Shown here piece after piece: positions 1 through 7,814 of a stretch of DNA of 64,000 nt. Where the stretch lies: contig CAIOHR010000380.1 in NCBI GenBank assembly GCA_903858115.1, positions 62,001 to 126,000 of the forward strand. Reading direction: 5' to 3'. A program made the translations under genes and the position numbers. The DNA is from an uncultured Pirellula sp. Lineage in GTDB: Bacteria > Planctomycetota > Planctomycetia > Pirellulales > Pirellulaceae. Every line of letters begins with the position of its first letter. Position 1 is the first letter of the stretch. A model generated the notes under the pieces. The model ran no database searches. It saw only the letters and a program-made list of their open reading frames with translations, and had not been told where the DNA came from.

Positions 1-492
1 ACCATTCTCAATATGCATCTGCGAGCGACAGCCGATGCGGCGGATCTTCGGAAACGGCAGTGCAAATTAGCCCACGCTTGGGTAAAGTCTCGCGTTGAAG
101 CAGGCGAGAATGTTATCGTCCTAGGGGACTTGAACGTCGAAGAATCCGTTGGAGCTGTTCAACCTGACGGAGATGGGATGCATTTACTACTCGGCCGTCA
201 CACGCCATCAGAATCCGATGACCTCATCGATTTGCTAGAAAAGTCGGAATCGCCAAAGCAATCGACCCATCTGATTCTGGATAAACAATTCGATCGCATA
301 TTGGTATCGCCCAAGATGCTATCTGCTTCCCCAACTGGTATTCAATTTCAATCGATCGAAGTGCTATCGCGATTCAATGTTCGCGGCAACGGCCCCGATT
401 TGGACCATTGGGATACTCGCTTCACAAAGGACCGTGCCGAACGCGATATCAGCGACCACCATCCCGTGATGGCAACCTTTGTGATTCGATAG
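1..492 (+). CDS. Endonuclease/exonuclease/phosphatase family protein, C-terminal part
   Basis: The reading frame is open from the left edge, so only the last 163 or so residues are present. The visible part has the late motifs of the EEP (DNase I-like) fold: a hydrophobic strand into NMHL, GDLN (nt 124-135), which carries catalytic Asp and Asn, and a final SDHHP with the catalytic Asp-His pair. Family members hydrolyse phosphodiester or phosphomonoester bonds in nucleic acids, phosphoinositides or sphingolipids. The substrate cannot be told from this half. The next gene starts 28 nt downstream on the same strand. A separate protein at 17993-19603 has two complete domains of this family. Confidence 0.8.
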   Translation, partial: TILNMHLRATADAADLRKRQCKLAHAWVKSRVEAGENVIVLGDLNVEESVGAVQPDGDGMHLLLGRHTPSESDDLIDLLEKSESPKQSTHLILDKQFDRILVSPKMLSASPTGIQFQSIEVLSRFNVRGNGPDLDHWDTRFTKDRAERDISDHHPVMATFVIR

Positions 493-520
493 TTGAAATT
501 CTAAGATTGAAAAATATAGA

Positions 521-1399
521 TTGAAAACAAAGTCCGTCGGTCAACAGATCCAAGCTGCCATTCTACTGGAAGCCTCCACTATCAAATTAGGGAATGTTCA
601 TCCAACCGCTTCCTTTGTAGATATGGAGTATGACCACTTTATACATGCTGCTGATGCTATCGGTCAATCGATCGACCGATGCTTGGCGGCTTCGAATGAC
701 GCCGCATGTCAATCAACCGTTGGCGTATTGGTTGTCGAAGCGACCAAGGCAATGGTGGACCACGTTGGCAGAAATACTAGTCTCGGGACAATTCTCCTGA
801 TCGCCCCGCTCGTTGGATGCACGGATCGGAGGCAATTGCAGGCTAGGTTATCCGTCCTCACACCAGAAGATGCAGCACATGTGTATGAAGCGATCCGAAT
901 GGCCAAGCCGGGTGGTATCGGGACGAGTGATGAACACGATGTGCATGCAGATGCACCTTTGGATTTAATGATCGCTATGAAGCATGCGGCGGCGTATGAT
1001 GATGTCGCTCTTCAATACGCCACAGACTATGAACTGGTGTTTCAAGGATTGGAGTCGTATCGAAAGTTGGTTGCACCATCGCTGCATCAAGAGGATTTAA
1101 CACCCGTCCAGCAACTGCAGCTTCAATGGATGTCGAAACGGGTGGACAGTTTGATCGCCAGAAAGGGAGGGCTGAAGCTTGCGGAAGAAGTCCGTATGCG
1201 AGCAAGTCTCGTCAACGACGCTTGGTTGGCCCGGGCCTCAGGCTGGCGAGAATCTTGGCAATCGCTCGATTCTTGGATGAGACAGCAAGTTTCCAGTGAT
1301 AGAAAGCAACTCGCCAACCCCGGTACCATCGCCGACTTGATCGCAGCAGTCCTTTTTTTGGATAGTCATATTCAATCCAGTTTAGAGTCAGAATTATGA
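521..1399 (+). CDS. Triphosphoribosyl-dephospho-CoA synthase-like (CitG/MdcB family)
   Basis: A 292-residue protein with a CitG-type N-terminus: GNVHP followed by ASF.DM.Y..F around residues 24-45, and a DLM.AM.HAA.YD segment typical of the C-terminal half. Classical CitG makes the prosthetic-group precursor of citrate or malonate lyase from ATP and dephospho-CoA. No lyase genes are near. CitG-like proteins also occur in bacterial tetrahydromethanopterin (H4MPT) gene sets, where their exact step is uncertain; the formyltransferase gene at 3662 favours that setting. The start is TTG at 521, chosen because homologues begin shortly before the GNVHP motif; no clear Shine-Dalgarno sequence is seen. 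The stop overlaps the next start (ATGA), implying translational coupling. Confidence 0.75.
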   Translation: MKTKSVGQQIQAAILLEASTIKLGNVHPTASFVDMEYDHFIHAADAIGQSIDRCLAASNDAACQSTVGVLVVEATKAMVDHVGRNTSLGTILLIAPLVGCTDRRQLQARLSVLTPEDAAHVYEAIRMAKPGGIGTSDEHDVHADAPLDLMIAMKHAAAYDDVALQYATDYELVFQGLESYRKLVAPSLHQEDLTPVQQLQLQWMSKRVDSLIARKGGLKLAEEVRMRASLVNDAWLARASGWRESWQSLDSWMRQQVSSDRKQLANPGTIADLIAAVLFLDSHIQSSLESEL

Positions 1400-2127
1400 A
1401 GTCACGTTCATCGCACTCCAAGCCTCTTGCTTACGCTGTTTACCAAGAACTGGCAGAGCACTATGCGGCCGCAATCGATACGAAACCTCATAACGCGTAC
1501 TACGAACGTCCGGCGATGATCGCCATGTGGCCCGACCTACGCGATAAGCGAGTGCTAGATGCGGGTTGTGGTCCTGGGGTTTATGCAGAGTTGTTGTTAG
1601 CGCGAGGTGCCAAAATCACCGCCGTGGATGTGAGTGACCGTATGCTCGAGTTGGCGAGGAATCGCGTTGGAAAAGAGGTGGACTTTCGATTGGTGGATTT
1701 AACTCAGCCTCTTGTGATGTTTCCCGACCAGACCTTCGACTTTATCAATGCTCCGCTATGTTTGGACTACATCGAGGATTGGCGTTCATTGTTTGCGGAG
1801 TTCAAGCGTATTTTGAAGCCGGGAGGACTATTTCAATTTTCCTGTGGTCATCCAGCATTCGATGCGGAATACTACGATACGAACAAATACTTTTCCGTGG
1901 AGCAAGTCAAATGCACATGGAGGGGTTTTGGCAAAGTCGTTGTCATGCCCAGTTACCGTCGATCTCTGCAAGAGATGCTGATGCCACTCATGGACTCAGG
2001 GTTGGCGTTAGAAAAGTTGGTTGAGCCGTTGCCGACTGAAGAGTTCAGGCTCTCCGATCCCAAACGCTTTCAATCTCTTATGCAACGCCCCAGCTTTTTG
2101 TGCATCCAAGCCAAACGCCCCTCCTGA
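1396..2127 (+). CDS. Class I SAM-dependent methyltransferase
   Basis: A 243-residue protein with a Rossmann-type methyltransferase core. Motif I is LDAGCGPG (about residues 54-61), followed by the acidic end of strand 2 (AVDVSDRML), a post-motif DLTQPL and the LKPGG motif near residue 140. The C-terminal part ends with a short hydrophobic strand (SFLCIQAK) common in small-molecule methyltransferases. The substrate is not evident. The ATG overlaps the stop of the CitG-like gene by 4 nt, so the two are probably co-translated and may act in the same pathway, perhaps cofactor metabolism (inference). The ubiquinone-methyltransferase-like group is the nearest general resemblance. Confidence 0.8.
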   Translation: MKSRSSHSKPLAYAVYQELAEHYAAAIDTKPHNAYYERPAMIAMWPDLRDKRVLDAGCGPGVYAELLLARGAKITAVDVSDRMLELARNRVGKEVDFRLVDLTQPLVMFPDQTFDFINAPLCLDYIEDWRSLFAEFKRILKPGGLFQFSCGHPAFDAEYYDTNKYFSVEQVKCTWRGFGKVVVMPSYRRSLQEMLMPLMDSGLALEKLVEPLPTEEFRLSDPKRFQSLMQRPSFLCIQAKRPS

Positions 2128-2279
2128 ATCTAAAGCAAGATTCGCTGGGAACAGGGTTGGACAGAGAGCGGCAAAGATAATCCTTGAATAGCCCCAAGAC
2201 TGGCGACGCTTAGTTTTCTGCCCTGTACTTTTCATCGGAGACTTCTGGATCGTTGAGAAAATTTGCTCCGTCTTACGGA

Positions 2280-3536
2280 CTAAGCCTGCGGCGCTTGGCT
2301 TTTGGGCTCAGACAAAATTGCATTTCCACACGCGAGGGATGTGTAGCATGCGAATGCCGCACAGGTAATGAAGCCAAATCCACCAGAGCTTCCGAAGGGG
2401 TGAAAAAGTTCCACGGCCAAAATGGTGCTTGCGATGGGTGCTTTCGATGCTCCCGCAAAGACCGCGACTAACCCTAGGCCAGCCATCATATCGGCGGGAA
2501 CTCCGAGGGCTAGCGCTAGGGAATTCCCTAAAGATGCCCCCACGAAAAATAGCGGTGTTACCTCGCCACCTTGAAAGCCGCTTCCTACTGTGATCGAAGT
2601 CAGGAGGATTTTCCAGAGCCAACTGAATCGATTCGCTCCTTCCCCCGAAAAGCAAGATTCGATCGTGACAGTTCCTGCTGGCGTAGAATCCAAATGGACG
2701 CTCAAGCCGCAGTAGTCCCGTTCGCCGAGAGCGAATACCAAAAGAACAACCGCGCATCCACCCACCGCAGGGCGAAGCCATGGAATCGCTATTACGCGAT
2801 TGCACAAGCCACGAATGCCATGTGTGATAGACGTATACAGAATGCTCGCCCCAGCAAAACAAAATGTTGCACATAAAATCTTCGCGATAAACAATCCACT
2901 GAACATCGCGAATCCACCAAAGGCGATCTGATAGTTTGAATGCTGGATTCCCCAAGCACTACTTACCAAGTGGCCGACCCACGAGGTGACCAGGCAAGGT
3001 ACCAAAGCGAGGTAACACATTCGGCGGGACCGAACAATCTCGATTGCAAAGGCAGCACCAGCAAAGGGTGTTCCAAAGACGGCGCCAAAACCAGCAGCCA
3101 AACCGCACATTGATAGAATCCTTGTTTCGTCACAAGTAAGACGAAAGAGATTGCCCAAAGTGCTAGCCAAGCTACCTCCCATTTGAACGGCTGTCCCTTC
3201 ACGACCTGCGGAGCCTCCGAACAAATGAGTGATAAGCGTTCCAATCAAAACCAGAGGCGCCATTCTCCACGGGATACCGTCGGCAGGCTCGCGAATCTGT
3301 TCGATGATTAGTGCGTTCCCCGCTTCCACGTTTTGTCCCAGAAAAAAATAAACTAGCCCTGAAATCAATCCGCCGATGGGAAGCAAATACAAGAGCCAGG
3401 AATGTTGAAGATGCGTTTCGGTAACGTGCTCCAATGCCCAAAGAAAAAAGGCGACTGCCGAACCAATTATCAACCCAACGGTGAGGCAAATGACAGACCA
3501 CTTGATCATTGAGACGATTGCGTCGGAACGATTCAT
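2280..3536 (-). CDS. CLC-family anion transporter, probably fluoride/proton antiporter type
   Basis: A 418-residue integral membrane protein with about ten hydrophobic helices and CLC signatures: GREGT at residues 111-115 (external gating Glu113) and FQGGEVTPLF at 321-330. Chloride-type CLCs usually have G-K/R-E-G-P and GGIFAP at these places. The GREGT and GGEVTP variants are, from memory of the family, typical of the CLC-F branch, which exports fluoride. The protein is shorter than ClcA (about 470 residues) and has no C-terminal CBS domains. It is transcribed away from the formyltransferase gene, sharing a 125-nt upstream region. No fluoride riboswitch could be recognised there. Chloride transport remains possible. 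Confidence 0.8.
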   Translation of the reverse strand: MNRSDAIVSMIKWSVICLTVGLIIGSAVAFFLWALEHVTETHLQHSWLLYLLPIGGLISGLVYFFLGQNVEAGNALIIEQIREPADGIPWRMAPLVLIGTLITHLFGGSAGREGTAVQMGGSLASTLGNLFRLTCDETRILSMCGLAAGFGAVFGTPFAGAAFAIEIVRSRRMCYLALVPCLVTSWVGHLVSSAWGIQHSNYQIAFGGFAMFSGLFIAKILCATFCFAGASILYTSITHGIRGLCNRVIAIPWLRPAVGGCAVVLLVFALGERDYCGLSVHLDSTPAGTVTIESCFSGEGANRFSWLWKILLTSITVGSGFQGGEVTPLFFVGASLGNSLALALGVPADMMAGLGLVAVFAGASKAPIASTILAVELFHPFGSSGGFGFITCAAFACYTSLACGNAILSEPKSQAPQA

Positions 3537-3661
3537 CGAATTCCAAAGGGATCTCTGTGTTTATGGACAAACGCGATCACTCAAAACGCAAGATTAGCTC
3601 AATTGAGTCGCATCGAGTAGGATAATACGTACTCGAGATAGTGGAACAGTGCAAATCAATT

Positions 3662-4564
3662 ATGGAAATCAACGGAATAGAAATCGAACCGACCTTTGCA
3701 GAAGCGTTCGATATGACAGCGACTCGCATCGTAATCACGGCTGCGGAGCCCGAGTGGGCTTGCAGGGCTGCTGAAGCAATGACTGGCTTTGCAACCAGTG
3801 TGATCGGTTGCGGAGTCGAAGCGGGAATCGAGCGCATGCTTGACGAAGACGAAACTCCTGACGGACGCCCTGGAGTTTCCATTCTAATGTTTAGCACGTC
3901 TGGGAATGAACTGGAGAAACAACTGGTCAAACGTGTGGGGCAGTGCGTTCTGACTTGCCCAAGTACCTCGGTTTTCGGTGCAACCGCGAGCGAGAAACGA
4001 ATCGCAATGGGCTCCAAACTGCGATATTTTGGGGATGGATTTCAAATTTCAAAAGTCATCGGCAGTGAACGCTATTGGCGAATCCCAGTGATGGATGGCG
4101 AGTTCGTTTGTCAGGATACGGTTGGCAGACAATCTGCAGTGGGTGGAGGGAACTTCTTAGTGCTGGCTGATACCATCCATGGAGCGCTTCATGCGTGTGA
4201 TTCCGCCGTTCGAGCGATCAAGAAAGTTCCTGATTGCATAACGCCCTTCCCTGGCGGTGTCGCGAGAAGCGGCTCGAAGGTTGGGTCCAAGTACAAGATG
4301 TTACGTGCGTCGACCAACGATGCGTTTTGCCCTACGCTTCGTGAACAAACAGATTCCCTGGTGATCAATAGTGCCAGCGCAGCGCTGGAGTTGGTCATCG
4401 ATGGGTTATCCCCTGAAGTCATCGGGCAAGCGATGAGAGTAGGTATTCTCGCGGCGTGCGAAGTGGGCCCATCCTTGGGCGTGCGAAAGATTACAGGCGG
4501 TAACTACGGCGGCAAACTGGGGCGACATCATTTTTATTTACACGATCTGCTTGCGGGAGCGTAA
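3662..4564 (+). CDS. ftr: Formylmethanofuran:tetrahydromethanopterin formyltransferase
   Basis: A cytoplasmic enzyme of H4MPT-linked one-carbon metabolism that exchanges a formyl group between methanofuran and N5 of H4MPT. The 300 residues match the family along the full length: N-terminal MEINGIEIEPTFAEAF, ATGFA-type segment replaced by MTGFATSVIGC, ETPDGRPGV, GQCVLTCP, ITPFPGG, GSKVGS, ASTND.FCPTLR and the C-terminal ITGGNYGGKLG..HFYLH. Homologues start at the MEING Met, so ATG 3662 is preferred over the in-frame GTG at 3641. It is followed after 3 nt by the uvrC-like gene. Planctomycetes are known to carry H4MPT C1 genes; the other fhc/mch/mtd genes are not in this window. Confidence 0.93.
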   Translation: MEINGIEIEPTFAEAFDMTATRIVITAAEPEWACRAAEAMTGFATSVIGCGVEAGIERMLDEDETPDGRPGVSILMFSTSGNELEKQLVKRVGQCVLTCPSTSVFGATASEKRIAMGSKLRYFGDGFQISKVIGSERYWRIPVMDGEFVCQDTVGRQSAVGGGNFLVLADTIHGALHACDSAVRAIKKVPDCITPFPGGVARSGSKVGSKYKMLRASTNDAFCPTLREQTDSLVINSASAALELVIDGLSPEVIGQAMRVGILAACEVGPSLGVRKITGGNYGGKLGRHHFYLHDLLAGA

Positions 4565-4567
4565 GCC

Positions 4568-6031
4568 ATGAGCATGGAGCAAAGAAATTCTCCCAATGAG
4601 TGGGAAGAGCTGGAGATCGAAGCGAGCGAACCAGATAGAGACGAACATCTTGCTGAGCCTACTCCCGAACTGCAAAGGCGCATCGATTTGTTATTGAAGG
4701 ATAACTTTGGATTTCGCCGAGCTGCGGAAAAGGTTCGTGAATTTCCGCAGTCGCCAGGTGTCTACTTGATGAAAGATTTCTCAGGGATCGTCATCTATGT
4801 TGGCAAGGCAAAGAATCTTCGGTCGAGGGCTAGCAGTTACTTTCATGCCGCCGCAGCGGAAGAGATTCGAACGGCAGAATGGATTCATGAGATAGCAGAT
4901 ATCGACTTCATGGTCTGCTCAAGCGAAGTTGACGCCCTACTGACCGAAAATCGACTCGTCAAAGATATCCAGCCTCGCCATAACAAAGACTTAAAGGATG
5001 ACAAAACCTTTCCTTATTTGATGATCACGACGCACGAAGATTTTCCTCGTGTCGAAGTAACGCGTACTCCAAAGGACAGAGGAGCAAAACTCTATGGCCC
5101 GTTTACCAGTGCGGGACAGTTACGCGGCGCATTGCAAATTATGCAAAGGATCTTCAAGTTTCGAACCTGTTCGTTAGATATCGAAGAGACAGATCCCCGT
5201 TGGAAATGGTTTCGTCCCTGTCTGCTGGCATCGATCCAGCAATGCACGGCACCTTGCAATTTGAGGATATCAAAAGCAGACTACAAGCGGGATATCAAAC
5301 GCCTTCAAACATTCTTGGAGGGGGGTAGCGAGAAACTCTTGATCCAAATGAAGAGCGAAATGCAGGATGCATCCGCGAAACTCGAGTTCGAGAAAGCTGC
5401 TCGCTTGCGAGACGAGATCAAACTCATCGAAAACTTGGGTGATCGAGGAGATATCGATGTGCATGCTCAGCCCGAGGTCTTCTACGTGGATCCCAAAAAA
5501 GGGATGAGAGCCTTGCAGCGAATCTTGAAACTGGAGAAGGAGCCGAGAGTCATCGAAGGTGTCGACATCGCACACCTCGGCGGCGATGATACCGTCGCTT
5601 CCTTGGTCCAGTTTCTGGATGGCTTACCCTTCAAGCAAGGATATCGAAGATACAAGATCCAAGGAGTCGATGGAGTGGATGACTTCCGAAGCATCCATGA
5701 AGTTATTTCAAGAAGGTTTCGTAGGTTGAGCGACGAGCAGGATACGTTTCCAGATTTACTGATGATCGATGGAGGCAAGGGGCAGTTGAACGCTGCATTG
5801 GCTGCTTTTCGCGATCAGGAAATCGAGCCGCCATTTATGGTCTCGCTCGCAAAAAGGGAAGAAGAGATCTTTCTTCCAGGAGATCGCGAACCCATTCGAT
5901 TGGGACGTGAATCCTTCGCGTTGAGATTGCTGCAATATGTTCGAGATGAAGCCCATCGTTTCGCGCAGCACTACCATCATATCCTACGGCAGAAAAGCAC
6001 ATTCGAGCAACAGTTTCGCAAAGGCGACTAA
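4568..6031 (+). CDS. uvrC: UvrC-like excinuclease subunit lacking the C-terminal HhH region
   Basis: UvrC makes the two incisions of nucleotide excision repair. These 487 residues contain an acidic N-terminal extension (about 1-50), a GIY-YIG nuclease (GVY 64-66, YVG 77-79), four Cys (201, 218, 226, 230) placed like the Fe-S ligands of UvrC, a UVR motif (about 263-298) and the RNase H-like 3' or 5' nuclease half with GVDIAH (Asp333), DDF (371-372), IDGGKGQ (Asp401) and EAHRFA (His463). The protein ends about 24 residues after His463, so the helix-hairpin-helix pair found in the usual roughly 600-residue UvrC is absent. DNA downstream does not encode it in another frame. The start is 3 nt after the ftr stop. 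Confidence 0.88.
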   Translation: MSMEQRNSPNEWEELEIEASEPDRDEHLAEPTPELQRRIDLLLKDNFGFRRAAEKVREFPQSPGVYLMKDFSGIVIYVGKAKNLRSRASSYFHAAAAEEIRTAEWIHEIADIDFMVCSSEVDALLTENRLVKDIQPRHNKDLKDDKTFPYLMITTHEDFPRVEVTRTPKDRGAKLYGPFTSAGQLRGALQIMQRIFKFRTCSLDIEETDPRWKWFRPCLLASIQQCTAPCNLRISKADYKRDIKRLQTFLEGGSEKLLIQMKSEMQDASAKLEFEKAARLRDEIKLIENLGDRGDIDVHAQPEVFYVDPKKGMRALQRILKLEKEPRVIEGVDIAHLGGDDTVASLVQFLDGLPFKQGYRRYKIQGVDGVDDFRSIHEVISRRFRRLSDEQDTFPDLLMIDGGKGQLNAALAAFRDQEIEPPFMVSLAKREEEIFLPGDREPIRLGRESFALRLLQYVRDEAHRFAQHYHHILRQKSTFEQQFRKGD

Positions 6032-6042
6032 TATGCGTTCTT

Positions 6043-6076
6043 CCTGCTAGTGATGTTCGTCTAGCTGGGCTTTTCC
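6043..6076 (+). terminator. Possible intrinsic terminator after uvrC
   Basis: An imperfect 8-bp stem (6043-6050 with 6061-6068, one mismatch) and a 10-nt loop are followed by GCTTTTCC. It lies 12 nt after the uvrC stop. The T tract is short, so this is a weak call. The rest of 6032-6279, between the convergent uvrC and phosphofructokinase genes, shows no gene. Confidence 0.3.
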
Positions 6077-6279
6077 TCTATCGATACAGCCGAAAAAAGT
6101 GAAAGTACTAGGCACATTCCATCTGCCGTCCACCTAGAATCCCGGGAAATGTCCATGAGTGTACTACACAACGGAACGTGCATGCACTTTTGTCAGTTGT
6201 GTGTCTATCGCTTCCGCCCTTCCCAATTTTAGGAGTCGGAAGCGACTGCCGGTCAATGTTGCTCGGATAAATGCAACGC

Positions 6280-7545
6280 CTACGATTTCGATTCTAGGTA
6301 TCTGGCCAATTGGTGGAAATCGCAACCGGGCTCGATAAACCGAACTTTGGTCACCAATGTTTTCGGATCGACTAGTGTTTCGAACGGAACAAACGAAATG
6401 TTGAATTGTCCTCCGACGGAGATCATTACTCCGTTCAACTTTTGCTCCATAAGTGCGCGGTAGCCACCTACTCCGATTTGCGAGCCGAGCATCACGTCGA
6501 AGGCTGTCGGGACACAGCAACGGGATTCATATCCCATTTGAATTCCGTTGATCTTTCTATTCTTTCCAGTTTTCTTGTGGTAAGCGTTCGAAAGCATCGA
6601 AGCCATCGCTTTCCCAATAGCGATGCTCGAGATGGCAATATGACCGTGATCGTCTCGGGGAATGCCATCCAGATAAGATTGTGGCAAATACTCAGCCAAT
6701 CCCTCTGCGATGACGATGACTCCGTAGTTGCGTCCCATCTTTTCGCGTGCAATCATGATCGAGACCATTTTGTCAACGACGGAGTCCAGGTTCATTACCG
6801 TCCGAATTTTTTCGGATCCGTCCGGTTGTGTTACTTTCTCCGTACACTTGAGGTCGCCTGCAATGTCTTCCACGCTCAGCACCAAGCATGCGTCCCCTGC
6901 AATTGCAGCCCCGTAGGCGAGCCAGCCAGCGGATCTACCCATCGCTTCGCAGAGAAAGTAAGCTTGCCCAGCTGCGGCATCTCGATTTAGATTTCGTATC
7001 TCACCTGCTAGTGTTTCAGCAGCACTGAAGTAGCCAAAGGTGAAATCGATACCCGAGTAGTCATTGTCGATAGTCTTTGGCAAATGAACAACTGGCATTC
7101 GAACGGCATCGGTTGGCAACGTATCCTGAAACATCTTCAGCTTGTTCGCTGTCTTTAATGTATCATCACCGCCGATGCTAATAAGAGCATCCACGTTCAG
7201 AGACCGGAGGGCTTGATAAACTCGTCGTAGTGGGGCTGACTTTTCCGGATCGGTAAGATGTTCGGGACTCGACACGGACTTTCCAGGATTGGATCGAGCC
7301 GTTCCAATCATGATTCCCGGTTCAGTTCGTGCGAACTCAAGCCGCTCCTGCGTGATTTTGAAGTACTGCTTTCCCTCTTCAAGCGGCTTTGAGGAATCAA
7401 AATCGATCAGGTTAGAATAGCCGTGCTTGATGCCGACAACTTCTACTCCGGCGTTGAGAAAACAATAGGCTGCTGAGGAAATAACAGCATTCGCTGCGGG
7501 TGCAGGACCGCCTGCAAAAAGAATGGCTACTCTCTTGATGGTCAT
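6280..7545 (-). CDS. pfp: Pyrophosphate-dependent 6-phosphofructokinase-type enzyme
   Basis: A glycolytic enzyme phosphorylating fructose 6-phosphate at C1. With ATG at 7545 the protein has 421 residues: an N-terminal phosphate-binding region (ILFAGGPAPA, residues 9-18), GGDDT (125-129), PKTIDND (156-162) and MGRSAGW (202-208). GGDD rather than GGDG and the PKTIDND loop are the known marks of PPi-dependent PFK, which runs reversibly. The open frame continues upstream to 7755, but the 70 extra residues precede the conserved domain and look unlike the family, so 7545 is chosen. A kinase using ATP with the PPi-like signature cannot be excluded. It is divergent from the TPR protein gene. Confidence 0.88.
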   Translation of the reverse strand: MTIKRVAILFAGGPAPAANAVISSAAYCFLNAGVEVVGIKHGYSNLIDFDSSKPLEEGKQYFKITQERLEFARTEPGIMIGTARSNPGKSVSSPEHLTDPEKSAPLRRVYQALRSLNVDALISIGGDDTLKTANKLKMFQDTLPTDAVRMPVVHLPKTIDNDYSGIDFTFGYFSAAETLAGEIRNLNRDAAAGQAYFLCEAMGRSAGWLAYGAAIAGDACLVLSVEDIAGDLKCTEKVTQPDGSEKIRTVMNLDSVVDKMVSIMIAREKMGRNYGVIVIAEGLAEYLPQSYLDGIPRDDHGHIAISSIAIGKAMASMLSNAYHKKTGKNRKINGIQMGYESRCCVPTAFDVMLGSQIGVGGYRALMEQKLNGVMISVGGQFNISFVPFETLVDPKTLVTKVRFIEPGCDFHQLARYLESKS

Positions 7546-7814
7546 TTCGTTTACTGGTCTTAGTCTTGCGGGTTTTGATCTGGCGAAAAGTCTCCCGATT
7601 GTACTGAGCTTGAGGGGGTTGTCCAACGCGATGTTAGATTCGGCAATTTGGGAGATTTCTTCTCGATTTTCGCAATGTGCCATCGGTGACGTTCCAAGTC
7701 GGTTGATAACGAATCTGATGATTGAATTGAACAGGCACAGCATTCCGATGAACACGCAGTCAGCGTGAAAGATTTCTGCGCGACCTGATTTTGAACACGA
7801 ACGGAGATTGGGTA

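Noticed and set aside
3537..3661. Possible fluoride riboswitch before the CLC gene
   Set aside because: I looked for the GGCGATG...CC and pseudoknot elements on the minus strand and did not find them.
7546..7755. 70-residue N-terminal extension of the phosphofructokinase
   Set aside because: The phosphate-binding strand that begins the family follows directly after ATG 7545; the extension has no family match.
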